The position numbers and the translations under genes were made by a program. DNA of 64,000 bases. Origin: Amoebophrya sp. A120 (taxonomy: Eukaryota > Sar > Dinophyceae > Syndiniales > Amoebophryaceae). The first letter of the stretch is position 1. Each line of letters starts with the position of its first letter. Shown here piece after piece: positions 23,401 to 33,360 of this stretch. Where the stretch lies: NCBI GenBank assembly GCA_905178155.1, contig CAJINV010000002.1, positions 3,293,515 through 3,357,514 on the forward strand, read 5' to 3'. Below the pieces are notes generated by a model. The model saw only the letters and a list, made by a program, of their open reading frames with translations, was not told the DNA's origin and searched no databases.

Positions 23401-26172
23401 GTTGAACTTGCCTGTCGACAACTACCAGCTGCACCAAGGCAAGATTTCGCCGGGCGCGTCACCACCATCAACCCCGAAAAAGCAGTATGATGGCCGCGAC
23501 CTTCAGGAGGGAGGGCACGCAGGTGCTGCCCTTGAACATGCGAGTTCTGAGGGGACGAGTCCGCCGTTGAATGAGGACAGCGCACATGATGACCGCCAGC
23601 ACTTCTCTCCGCCACCGCGTAGCGGCCGACCTTCCTACCACCGCCGACACACGATCAATGCCTTTACGTACGATTCGCCCCCAAGTAGACCGGCGCATCA
23701 AGCACCACAAGCAGCAGGACACGAAATTCTAACTCCCGTCGGAGTTCTCTCCCCGGCTAGTGCCAGTATCGCAAAAATGGGCAGGCGGCGGTCGTCCGCT
23801 TGTTTCAGTCCTACTTTGCTGGAACATGAGGAAGATCTGGATCATGTGCATTTTCACAATGCACAAGGGGATCGCTCCTTTCACGGGAAAAAACAGCATT
23901 TTCCACTGTCCCCATCTTCACCTGCTACCCTCGAGCCGCCCGATAACCATAACTTCGACGAACATTATGACCACTGCAGCAGAACCTCGAGCCAAAGCTC
24001 GGCGTTTTTTCAGCGCGCGGGGCCGTTCGCAGCGCCAGTGGCCGCAAGTGGTCGATCATACGAAGGCGGTGTCGATCATAGGGAGAACATAGACCACGAC
24101 GGCTTTGACTACAAGAACTCTACGGATATTCAAGAAAGAGCACCACAGGCTGCGCCCCCTGCAGGCGAAATCCAGAATGGAAACGAGCAACGAGAGCAAA
24201 CGCAAAGGAAAAAAATCAGCCAAATAAACTCACAGCTCTGCATGACATTTCTGCACGCCGTTGCCTGTGGGTTGTTGGAAGAAGGGGAAGGTTTGATTGT
24301 GGAAAAGCTCCTGCAAAAAACGATGACCTCTCGAGGCATGTTGACAGCTGCAAGAATACCAGATCATGCGCAAGAACAACCTGTGGTCTCAGACACAAGA
24401 AAAGAACATCATCAGCTGGTAGGAATAGGACCTGAGAACGCGGCCCTCGAGGACCACGGGCAGGATATGAAGAAGCACAGCGTAGTTAACGTCACGCAGC
24501 AGGAGGGTGCTGGCAAGACGACAACAACGATGCCCCAGCAAACTAGCAGCTATGCCTCCGCCGCCCATCTTCAAAATAGAACAGACAACGACATCAAAAC
24601 CATAAGCAAGAAAAGCTCGTCTACTTCGCGCAGAGGCCCCCGGGGCGAACCGCAACTCCCACTGTCCCTGAGGTTGCGGAAAGTGCTGAAGACGGAGTTT
24701 GTGGGTATGTTGCTCGGTGGTCGGGAGATGTTGACATCAGGGGCCACAAATTGCCGTGGCCACATTGACAACTTCGAAAAAATTCTCCTCACCGCGTACG
24801 AAAACTTCGTGCAGAAGCAGTCTGTATGCATTGCAAAAGTAACGTACTAGTATAAATTGCATTACAAATTTTGACAAGGTAAAAAATGGAATTTGTAAAT
24901 GCTGTTTTACCTTAGGAGGAAGATTTGTCATGCGTATTTGCAATTGGTACGAGTACGACAATACTTTTGCACAGCATAGTCTGTTTTTCCGTTCTCAGAG
25001 CTGCTCCAGTGGTCCAGAACACAACATGAAAATACATGCCTTGCCATGGACTGCTTTCAGCTACAGAAGACACCGCCCAACAACGGAGCCGAAAGGCGAG
25101 ACACAGAAGACCACATAAATGCATCAACTTCGGCTTCACAACTCTCCCGCCACGAAATCCAAAAGCTTCGCCCCTACTTCCTCGTCGAAAAGCTGTTCAC
25201 TTTGCCGAATTTTGTCCGCTGCGAGGGTTTTTTCGAGAAGCAAAGCCCGACATTTCTGCGGGACTGGAAAAGAAGATACTTCGTGTTACACCGGGGAGTC
25301 TTGACCTGGTTTGTGGTGGACAAAAGCAGCGCAGGAGGAGCATCTGCTTCAGGGGGTACTAGCAAAACCGCTGGACGAGGACCAGTTCGCACCACCTCTG
25401 TCACGAATTCCGCTGCTTATGTAACATTATCCTCTGCTGCGAAGAAGGGGGAGCTGGATTTTCGGTTGCACAGCATGCAGTTAGACGTGGTGAGAAAAAA
25501 CAAACAGACAGGGGAAGTGTGGAGTGTGATGAGCAATTTTACTGGTATTAACAGTACAACAAGCTCAAACTCATCTGCTGTTGGGGGCAAGATGAACGAC
25601 GCGGCCTCTATGAACGCATCAGCTTCAGCCGCTTCTTCATCGACTGCCGCCGCCAGTGCCGCGAGTACAACGACCGCAGGAACATCAAGTGCTTCTAGAA
25701 TATTATCCGCAACACAGAGCAGCAGTAGTTCTACTTCGACTTCTTTTCATCAGATGTCCAAGCGCACCAAAATCATTTTAACGTCCTACACTATGTCTGC
25801 TTCCCACCAGCAACAGCATAACGCGTTTTTCTCAACTCCAGACAATGAACAGTCACAACAATATGGTATTACGTCAACACACCTAACGACCTCTACTTTC
25901 GATCCGTCGCGACGCTACATTTTCCGCTTCGAAACCAACCAGGAAGCCGAAAAGTGGTATGCAATGCAAAAGCATCGTACTCGTACTAATTGCAGTTATG
26001 CATTACAAATCCAGGTATTAAGGTAAACCCGCATTACAAATTCCATTTCTAATGCTGAGGAAATTTGTATTGCAATCACTACTAGTACGATGCTTTTGCA
26101 GTTCATAAGTGGGCTAGGGCACTGAAGGCGCATTTGGAGATTTTTTCGCCTGTGGTAATGGCATCTTCCTGA
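20432..26172 (+). CDS. TBC-domain Rab GTPase-activating protein with C-terminal PH domain
   Basis: Exons 20432-20940, 21214-22004, 22314-24824, 24984-25957, 26113-26172 give 1614 aa, in frame across four introners. TBC domains accelerate GTP hydrolysis by Rab GTPases. The arginine-finger motif is IGLDVPRTF (Arg219) and the glutamine-finger motif is YTQGQN (Gln366); both catalytic residues are present, but about 120 residues of low-complexity sequence separate the arginine-finger motif from the helix before the Gln finger. Later TBC pieces are EFVLPEKFYLHDLFGLRVES (split by an intron) and FCCLFANLLPVENMVMLVEY. About 600 low-complexity residues follow. A PH domain begins near residue 1350 (GFFEKQSPTFLRDWKRRYFV) and ends with the helix EAEKW|ARALKAHLE, completed only after removal of the last introner. 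PH domains usually bind phosphoinositides, suggesting membrane targeting. The start is the first in-frame ATG; the actual TBC subtype is undetermined. Confidence 0.87.
20941..21208. mobile_element. Family C introner in the TBC-PH gene
   Basis: Ends TATGAACTGCAAAAATGTAG / CTTTTGCAGCATTTGATA, inner C signature GTCTGGGTC / CCAGACCCAGAC. Exact repeat ACCCT flanks it (20936-20940, 21209-21213). Join reads ...RETL|WREHF in frame. Confidence 0.88.
22005..22308. mobile_element. Family B variant introner inside the TBC domain
   Basis: Starts TATGAAAGCCTCAGG and ends CTGAGGCTTTCATA, with inner GGAAATCCTCAAAGTGG and its complement. Exact repeat TTTGC flanks it (22000-22004, 22309-22313). Join reads EFVL|PEKFYL. 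The same sequence variant occurs at 46403. Confidence 0.9.
24825..24978. mobile_element. Family A introner between the TBC and PH parts
   Basis: Ends TATGCATTGCAAAAG / CTTTTGCACAGCATA. Exact repeat GTCTG flanks it (24820-24824, 24979-24983). Join reads QKQS|VFPFSE in frame. Confidence 0.88.
25958..26107. mobile_element. Family A introner inside the C-terminal helix of the PH domain
   Basis: Ends TATGCAATGCAAAAGCATCG / GCTTTTGCAGTTCATA. Exact repeat AGTGG flanks it (25953-25957, 26108-26112). Join reads EAEKW|ARALKAHLE, the expected PH helix. Confidence 0.92.
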
Positions 26173-26805
26173 TGATGATGAAGAAACTGCTGACTTCATA
26201 TAAACAAGTGATGGAAGTGAACGAATATCAATAGCACGCTGGCTACACTTCAAAAAGAAACCCAAATGCCTCCTTCCCGAAATTTTATTTTCATCTCCTT
26301 CACAAGACATATTACCAGCTGCACCCGCAAAAACGTCAGCGGACCAGCGCGGCGATCATCGCATGTAAGACGCGCAGTGGCAAAAACAAAGGCGCGCAAA
26401 GCCAGCGGCGCTAGAGCCCTGCAGAAAATTTCAGCCCGACCTGCCTCACTTTTGCACAGTGATCTACGTGAGCTTGTGCTTGTTCATCAATCATCTGCAT
26501 TTATTTAGGTTTAGAAAGTAATCTAGTTCCTCCATCGATACTTCTGATGTGCGACCTTATTTCTCAGTTTGCAGGTCACCTGTCCTTGTCCTTCCCATCA
26601 AGTACAAAGTAGAAGTAAGCATATGAGGTAGGTACATTAAGTCGTCTTCCCCATCGTCCTCATGCCGTTCCCAAGTAAGCGTATCCCATTCGTCCTCTTT
26701 TGCGCGTTTCACCAATAGAGTCTTTTAGCTCCGCGACTCACATAGAGCCATAGAGGTAGCAACCTCTAGAAAGAGAATAGACCTTTTTGCTTTTTCTTCA
26801 TCACC
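26173..26805. other. Intergenic stretch, with one weak Arg-rich open frame
   Basis: A + strand frame of 80 codons (26266-26508) starts at an ATG and is Arg/Ala/Ser-rich. It contains GTAAGA and other splice-like words, so it could be a fragment of a small spliced gene. No domain is recognised and I do not call it as a gene. Confidence 0.25.
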
Positions 26806-28374
26806 ATGAAGGCTTTGCTTCGAGCAGCGAAGGAGCGCGGGCCGACCAACATCAAGCAACACACGTCGCACCGCGATGGCACTCAGAATCAGCCCGGCGG
26901 AGGGAGAATATCGAACGAAAATCAAGGAGAAGGAAGAGGAGCACCTTCAATAGAAAACGCACAAGTGATTCACACTCTCTCGTCAGCCTCGAAAGAGCAT
27001 AATTATGCCGCAAATAGCGCACGAATCGAACAATCACACCAGCAGCAGCAGCAGCAGCAGCACGAAATTCCATCCCCAAAGTTGCAGCAAGGCGTGCTTT
27101 CCATTGCCGAGCGAGTTGGAGGAGGAACCACGGCGCCCAAAGAACATCACTACAGCTCTAGCAATGGAAATACCTTCTCTGTCAACCACGAGGAGATCAT
27201 CATCGACCTTGCCGGAAGAACCTCTCGCAGCTCCGCGTCCTCGACAGCGAGCGCGAACTCAGCGTCGTCTTCTACACTCCACCCAAACGTCCGCGTCTAC
27301 TCAGAAGTGATTTCGGCAGAAGATGAAAGGAAGATCTTGGAGTTTTTGGATTTACGGTACGGGAGTGGAGGATCATCAAGAAACTCAAGCGCAGCTGCTC
27401 CGGCAAATTGTCCGAATGCGGGAGCGGGCGGGAACGGAGTTGTTCATTCTAGCGACGTCGCCTCTACTCATGACGTACAAGGGCATCTTCCAGGCAGGTC
27501 CAGAAAAAACAATTACTGGACGGAGCTTCGCGGGAGAAAGGTTTTGAAACTCGGCGGGGAGGTTCTGGCAGACGGATTGCATCTTCCATGTAAAGCTACA
27601 GTGCCTACACAAGAAGAGATTGAAAATCCAGCGGCACCAACACCAATAGACCAGACGGGCTCGTCGTCGTCCAGGGCAGCACAGCATCCTCGTGCCTCCG
27701 AGAATTTGAATTTCCTCGACGGCCAAGACCACTGTGGTCAAGATGATCCTGAGGACTTCTCCTTTCCACCATTCCTGAGGCCAATAGCAAAGCAAATCGG
27801 AGCCCGGTTTTTTCCATCCGCAGCGCACTGTCCGAACCACTTGCTGATCAACTGTTACCAGCCGGGTGACGGGATTATGCCGCACCAGGACGGACCACTG
27901 TACCACCCGATAGTTGCGATTTTGTCGTTGAAAAGCCAGATCGTGTTCGATTTTATCGCAGATGCAGAGCAGGATGGGGGGGCCGAGGCGAATAAGGATG
28001 AAGGAGTACAATTAGAAGACAACGCCGAGGTTGATGTACATGATCCAGCGGCAACTTCAATCACAAAAAGCAAAACCACGTCCCTTTGTCTCCCACGCAG
28101 GTCTTTGCTGATTTTCGAAAAAGAAGCGTATGAGAAGTGCAAGCACGGGATTTCCTTCCAGAAGTTTGATTTTGATGCGGGGAACGAAGCCTGGGAAAAA
28201 CGTGGAGAAAGGATCAGCTTGACGTTTAGATACGTGCCATTGGCAATGCCAATGGGTCAACAGGATAGCAGCTTCTCTTGCTCCGCGGGAGAAGAAAGAA
28301 GTAGTACTACTGCGAGTTCTTGTACTAGCGGGACACAAATTGCTGCACTAGGAACAACATCTACACCAAGTTGA
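26806..28374 (+). CDS. ALKBH6-like Fe(II)/2-oxoglutarate dioxygenase
   Basis: Single exon, 522 aa. The AlkB fold signature is complete: the iron-binding H-x-D is His360-Gln-Asp362 in GIMPHQDGPLYHP, the second His is His447 in EKCKHGIS, and the 2-oxoglutarate-binding R-x5-R is Arg469...Arg475 (ERISLTFR). The wording around the HxD motif (GDGIMPHQDGPLY) matches ALKBH6 rather than other AlkB homologues. ALKBH proteins hydroxylate or demethylate nucleic acids or proteins; the substrate of ALKBH6 is less settled. The protein is longer than the animal enzyme because of a Ser/Gln-rich N-terminal half (with a run of seven Gln) and low-complexity inserts in the core. No introner is present. Confidence 0.9.
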   Translation: MKALLRAAKERGPTNIKQHTSHRDGTQNQPGGGRISNENQGEGRGAPSIENAQVIHTLSSASKEHNYAANSARIEQSHQQQQQQQHEIPSPKLQQGVLSIAERVGGGTTAPKEHHYSSSNGNTFSVNHEEIIIDLAGRTSRSSASSTASANSASSSTLHPNVRVYSEVISAEDERKILEFLDLRYGSGGSSRNSSAAAPANCPNAGAGGNGVVHSSDVASTHDVQGHLPGRSRKNNYWTELRGRKVLKLGGEVLADGLHLPCKATVPTQEEIENPAAPTPIDQTGSSSSRAAQHPRASENLNFLDGQDHCGQDDPEDFSFPPFLRPIAKQIGARFFPSAAHCPNHLLINCYQPGDGIMPHQDGPLYHPIVAILSLKSQIVFDFIADAEQDGGAEANKDEGVQLEDNAEVDVHDPAATSITKSKTTSLCLPRRSLLIFEKEAYEKCKHGISFQKFDFDAGNEAWEKRGERISLTFRYVPLAMPMGQQDSSFSCSAGEERSSTTASSCTSGTQIAALGTTSTPS

Positions 28375-29319
28375 GGATGGCCGCCCAACATGGAACTGTT
28401 CATCCTTCTAGTGCTACGATTGAAAAAGCCAGCATGATTAGTTTTTCTTAAAATGCTGCATTTTTTTCATTTGGATATTTGTCTATTAGTCCAAAAAATT
28501 GCAGCACACGCAAGGCCAGGTTTTTACTGACGAAGTGTTCTTTGGGAGCAAAGAACATATGAAGTTTGCTGCGTAGTTTTTTACCATGAAGCAAGATGAT
28601 CCTAAAGTAGTCATTTTCTACTTGGGAAGTAGACGCAGCTGCACGTAGCAAAAATCAGCTTGTTGATGTACAACAGCAACGTACGTGATGTACGTATGTC
28701 GCAGCGTTTTTTATTATGTGGTCATGGTGAATCGTTCTGCTGGTGCTGTCGTAAATCGCTGATGTTGATGCACTTCGTCCGGCTCGAAGCCGAATGATCC
28801 TCGTCTCTTACATAGCTGAACACCCGTTGCTGGTACTGCTGCACCACGTACCAGTTGGCATCATCTTCGTCCTTTTCATAGGAAGATAGCTCCTTCGTTT
28901 TCCGATTCGTACAACCACCGTGGTTTGGATTTTTGATTTGCGCGTTTTCGTTCTAAATAAAGCGCACATTCCGTGATCGAAGTGTCGTGCTTGTCGTTCC
29001 ATCAGTTTTGCTACTGTCCTCTAATATCCTCCGAGGCTTTCATTCTAGTTCCCTATTCCATCGCATCCGAGACAGGAAAATTTTCAGCGCTACTAGCATA
29101 CCCGAAATCAATCTTACAAGAGATCGTTCGTGTAGAAGTAGTGGTTGCCGTATAAAAAGAGCTTCTTTCACTTTCTGATTCTGAGCACGTCGTCTTCTCG
29201 TTCTAGTAGCCACGGCAGCCTCTTACGTTATCTGGTGCGTGCTACTTTCCTAGAACATCTTCGAGTAAGTAGTTCGTTGCACAACTTCTCTCCTTACTGG
29301 CAAATAAATCACTGTCTTC
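28375..29319. other. Intergenic stretch
   Basis: AT-rich; only short frames. A 67-codon minus-strand frame at 28448-28651 has no recognisable domain. Confidence 0.35.
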
Positions 29320-31981
29320 ATGACCACCATCACGACCAAAAGTTGTAAAGACCGCACCAACATGCTACGCCCTACAGCACGAAAAACCACCGGCCTAGCC
29401 GCGCCGCTTTTGACGCTGGTGTTTTCCTCCAGCGGCCCAGGTGGTCAAGGTAGTACTTCTAACTACGTGCAGCAGGTCGCCGGCCACGCCCTGCTGGCTA
29501 TTCCAATCAGCCGGAATTACTGGTATCAACATCAGGACAACGATATGCCGGCCGACATTGCGGTCGGGTCGCTAGCGGCTTCGGCGAACGGGTACCCAAC
29601 GTCAGCGGAAAACCCGCATAACTACTGTCCAAACTGCATGGTGAGCTGCGGACCCGACGGCACGGAGGGGTATCCGACCACGCAAAAAAACTTTGGCATC
29701 TGCGGCGACCCCCGGCAGAACGCCGACGAGTGCGCGATCAAAAAGGCGGACGGCACGGGAACCTGGGACTACACGGCAACCAAACGACAAACGCACTACT
29801 TCGAAATGACGGCTTATGGAAGCGTCCTCAGGTTTGAAATCGTCAAAGTTGAAATAGTTTGTCATGCATAAAATACAGCCCACAGAGTGCCTGTCTTGCA
29901 GAGTAGGCAAGGGAGGCAGATTGGAAGCCTGTTGAGGGGTAGAAACTGAGCTGCTAAAATAGCATGACAAAAAGCGTTTTCCTTACCCAAACAGCATGAC
30001 AAACTAGATTTCGGCTCTATTCAGATTTGTCATGCGCCAATTGGAAACTGGTTCACAACTTTCATCCATTTTATGCATTGCAAGTTATTTCAACTTTGTC
30101 GATTTCAATCCTGACACATCCATACGGCTCCCCATTTTGCCCAGGTCGCCGGTAGTAACATGGGGCCGAACCGCTTTGTCCAGGGTCTGCACTACGAGTT
30201 TGCGGTTGCCTATGGGACCTGGCACGATGGGCACTTTGAGTTCCGGCTCTGTGATAAAAGTATTGACTATCTACAGAAAATGTATTTTAATGTATTCCCG
30301 TTGTACACGACGACCTTGTTGTACAACATGAAATCCGAATTTTTATGTGGCTTCTGGTGCTGCATGACAAACTTTTCCTTCCAAAGGCCTCTTCAGCATG
30401 ACAAGTTGCAACTTGTTCGTCCAGGTTGTTGTTAATGCATTGCTTTTGCGTTTGTAGTACGTCGTTCTCGTTGTACACGGGAATGAATTTGTAAATTGCA
30501 TATTGACGCAAACGACAGCGAGATGGGGCACCCCGACAACGCGTGGCGATGCTTGCATCAAGGGTGGAACCCGCTCGAGCGTGTGGATCCGAAGGTCCGT
30601 CCGACTTGCTACAAGGAGGGGCAGTGGACCGACGCGGCCGCCCTCGACGCCGATTGCCAGCCCCTCGTGGTGGGCCACGAGCACCGGTGGTATTTACCCC
30701 CCCAGGAGCCCGGGCAGTACAAGTACAAAAACGACTGGGACGCCTCGTTGGCCGCACACCAGAGCCAGAGCTTTTTCCACTTTATGTGGTACAAAATCCC
30801 GATGGATTTTACCTGCGAGCAGTGCACCTTGGTGTGGCACTGGTGGACGGCCAACACCTGCACCCCGAACGGGCTGCCGGAGAACCCCCGTAGTGCGAAC
30901 CAAAACCCGACCTACGCGGAGTACTTTGCCTCCGACGAGTTCACGGAATACAACCAGGCTCGTGGGGACAAGGGCGTCCTCGGGACGGCGAACGAGTGGA
31001 GGTCGCAGCGCGACGACTGCGACGCCAACACGAAGCCGGAAGAGTTTGCGAACTGCGCGGACGTGAAAATTGTTGAAAACAACGGCGAAGTGCCGACGCA
31101 CGAGGGCTTGACCTCGCCGTTGCCCGTTCCTTCGCCCGTGGTGTCGAGCCCGGACTACGAAGACTACGGCGACGGGGCGACCTCAACCGGTGATCAGGCG
31201 ACATCATATGCATTGCAAAAGTGTCGTACGTGTACTAGCATGAACAATCACATGACAAATTTTTTCAAGAACAAAAATGTAATTTGTCACGCTGAGTAGA
31301 AATGAGAATCGGGTAGAAACAAGTTAGATTTGTTTATGCATGCACGACTCGAGTTTGAGTTTGTACGAATGCGATACTTTTGCACAGGATACGTCACCTG
31401 CCGGAACGCCAGCAGGGGGCGGGACATCAACGACGGAGTCTCCTGGAGGTTCCGGCGTTAGTACCACGCCAGCGCCCACCCCTGGGAATGCAGGGCCGAC
31501 AACGAAGGGGCCCACCGGCTTTCCCCCGAACTTGGAAGCGCAACTAGGAGAAAACGGGCTTTTCCAGGATTGGCCGACGGCATGGCATATGCAATGCAAA
31601 AGTATCGCACTGACTCGCACTAGTTGCAATCAACATGCATTCCAAATCTCTTCATGTTGAGCATGAGCTCGTTGAGGTAAAAAATCCGCATTAATACATA
31701 AGAATTCCATTTCTCATGTTAAGGAAATTTGTCATGCGATTTCTGGTATGAGTCCGATATTACTTTTGCGATCCATATAGCACTCGGGGCAGAAGCATGT
31801 GAAAGATTACATTCCCGCAGAGTACTACCAGTCCGCCGCGTCGTCCTTTATCGAGAAGACGGCAGATGACCACGGCACGACGGGGCGGGACAAAGATGAG
31901 CAGGACCACGGGACGACGACGAGTATTGCTACAACATCGCTTGATGCGTCGGAAGTAGAGCAGCAAACGGCTGTGGTGTGA
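29320..31981 (+). CDS. Secreted AA15-like lytic polysaccharide monooxygenase
   Basis: Exons 29320-29814, 30130-30267, 30508-31206, 31397-31587, 31783-31981 give 573 aa in frame. LPMOs oxidatively cleave chitin or cellulose using copper held by a histidine brace. A hydrophobic leader precedes AG|HALLAIPISRNYW, where His56 would become the new N-terminus and first brace residue (compare HGxLxxPxSR). The second brace His is probably His197 in WHDGHFEFRLC. Other family marks are FGICGDP, IPMDFTCEQCTLVWHWWTAN and the terminal FANCADVKIV. Beyond the catalytic domain comes a Thr/Pro/Gly-rich linker and a short acidic tail. The AA15 assignment rests on motif wording; AA10 or AA11 are less likely. Four introners interrupt it. 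In a parasite it could help breach a polysaccharide wall (inference). Confidence 0.82.
29815..30124. mobile_element. Family B introner in the LPMO gene
   Basis: Starts TATGGAAGCGTCCTCAGG and ends CCTGACACATCCATA. Exact repeat CGGCT flanks it (29810-29814, 30125-30129). Join reads EMTA|PHFAQ, phase 0. Confidence 0.9.
30268..30502. mobile_element. Family I introner in the LPMO gene
   Basis: Starts TATCTACAGAAAATG and ends AAATTGCATA, with inner TATTCCCGTTGTACACGACG and a near complement. Exact repeat TTGAC flanks it (30263-30267, 30503-30507). Join reads CDKSID|ANDSEM. Second member at 37525. Confidence 0.85.
31207..31391. mobile_element. Family A introner in the LPMO linker
   Basis: Ends TATGCATTGCAAAAG / CTTTTGCACAGGATA; flanks CATCA and CGTCA differ at one base. 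Join ...QATS|PAGTPAGG is in frame. Confidence 0.83.
31588..31777. mobile_element. Family A introner near the LPMO C-terminus
   Basis: Starts TATGCAATGCAAAAG; the right end (TACTTTTGCGATCCATA) is slightly decayed. Flanks TGGCA and TAGCA differ at one base. Join ...PTAW|HSGQKH in frame. Confidence 0.8.
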
Positions 31982-33360
31982 ACGCGGCGGAGAAGTTGAT
32001 GGGGAAGCAGGGGATGAAAAAAGAAGAGAATTTTTGTACCAGGAGCTCCAGCGCGAAACAAAGAATTCCCAAAGCTGTTGCAAATGATGTTCTTTTTCAC
32101 CTCACATTTTTATTTGGTTCTCGTCCGAGTGCGAGTTTCTAGGTATTGCATTTGTTTGATGATACCATGCTCAAGAACAGTTCTTGTTGGTCCACCACCA
32201 CCACATTTGATCCACGCACCACTCGAATAGTGAAGGTCAATCACTTCGCTTTCTATTCGCTACGGCAAAATTTTTTTTACCAGGATTCCCATTTTGTACT
32301 AAAAAACTCATCGTATTACATTTCTCTGGCTACCCATAGAAAACAGTTCTCGAATAATATCAGTATCACCCTTTATTGATGCCGTATGATTATTTCTAAT
32401 TTTGCATATCAGCTGTCGTGAGTGAACAAGAGGTAACCCGTTGAACAAGACAAATGACAGTTGTATTTGTGTTGTGTCCTCGTCGTCCGCGGGCTGGGCT
32501 CCACACCGCAAATAAAACACATACACGACAAGAGTCTCGTCGTGTTCTGCTTTGGCTGCCGCCGCCCTCGCGTCTTGCTACAGCCGACTACCGCAATCGC
32601 GCCGATGATTTTTGGTACTAAGAAAGCAATAACATATTAGAGCTGGAGGTAGTGCTTCTGCCTTCGTTCAAGCCCCAGATTCTACTGATTTCGTCCTCGT
32701 TCAACCGCTTTTCTGAATTCGTCGTAGCGTTCCTTTGTCTTTTTCGCCAGCTGAAAATAAAAACATTTCTACATCAATTAAAAGAGGTACAACAAACTAC
32801 ATTTTGCACTTCTTTCTTCGTTCTTCTTTCGTTCCTCCTGTGATGTCGTGCACAATGAAAAATTAGCCATGTTGAAGGTTCGTATTCGTGCGTATAAGGA
32901 GTTCCCTCCCACTCGCCCCAGAAGATGCACCAGAAGTTCTTGGTGCATCAGGAGTAAGTACATGTAGACCACGTGTGCGCTCCTGTGGTTTAATTTCATC
33001 GTCAATCGTATAGATGACCGCGTGCCCAGATCATGAATGATCCATTCGCCGTTTCATCTTCGCATTTGTTGACTACAACATCTTCGCAATTGCTTTCATC
33101 TTCATCTGTTGTCTCAAAGTTTCCAGCAGCTTTTGAATGAGAAAGGAAAGGACTTCCCCTGAGGTGACTAACGGGTAAGTAGGTACGTACTCTGCAGTTT
33201 TAAGTTCTACTTGCTACTATACGGGACAAACATGAGTACCGGAATTTCAGGAGCACGAGCAATCGCTTTCTGTTGATTTTTCGTCAGTGTTGTCCCCCTC
33301 GTCTCACATCTAGATTTACATGCCACCACTCTAATTTTTGCGTGGGTAAAACAAGAAGTA
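31982..33360. other. Intergenic stretch
   Basis: Long AT-rich spacer between the LPMO and the large membrane protein. Short frames on both strands, none convincing; no repeat or RNA gene recognised. Confidence 0.35.
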
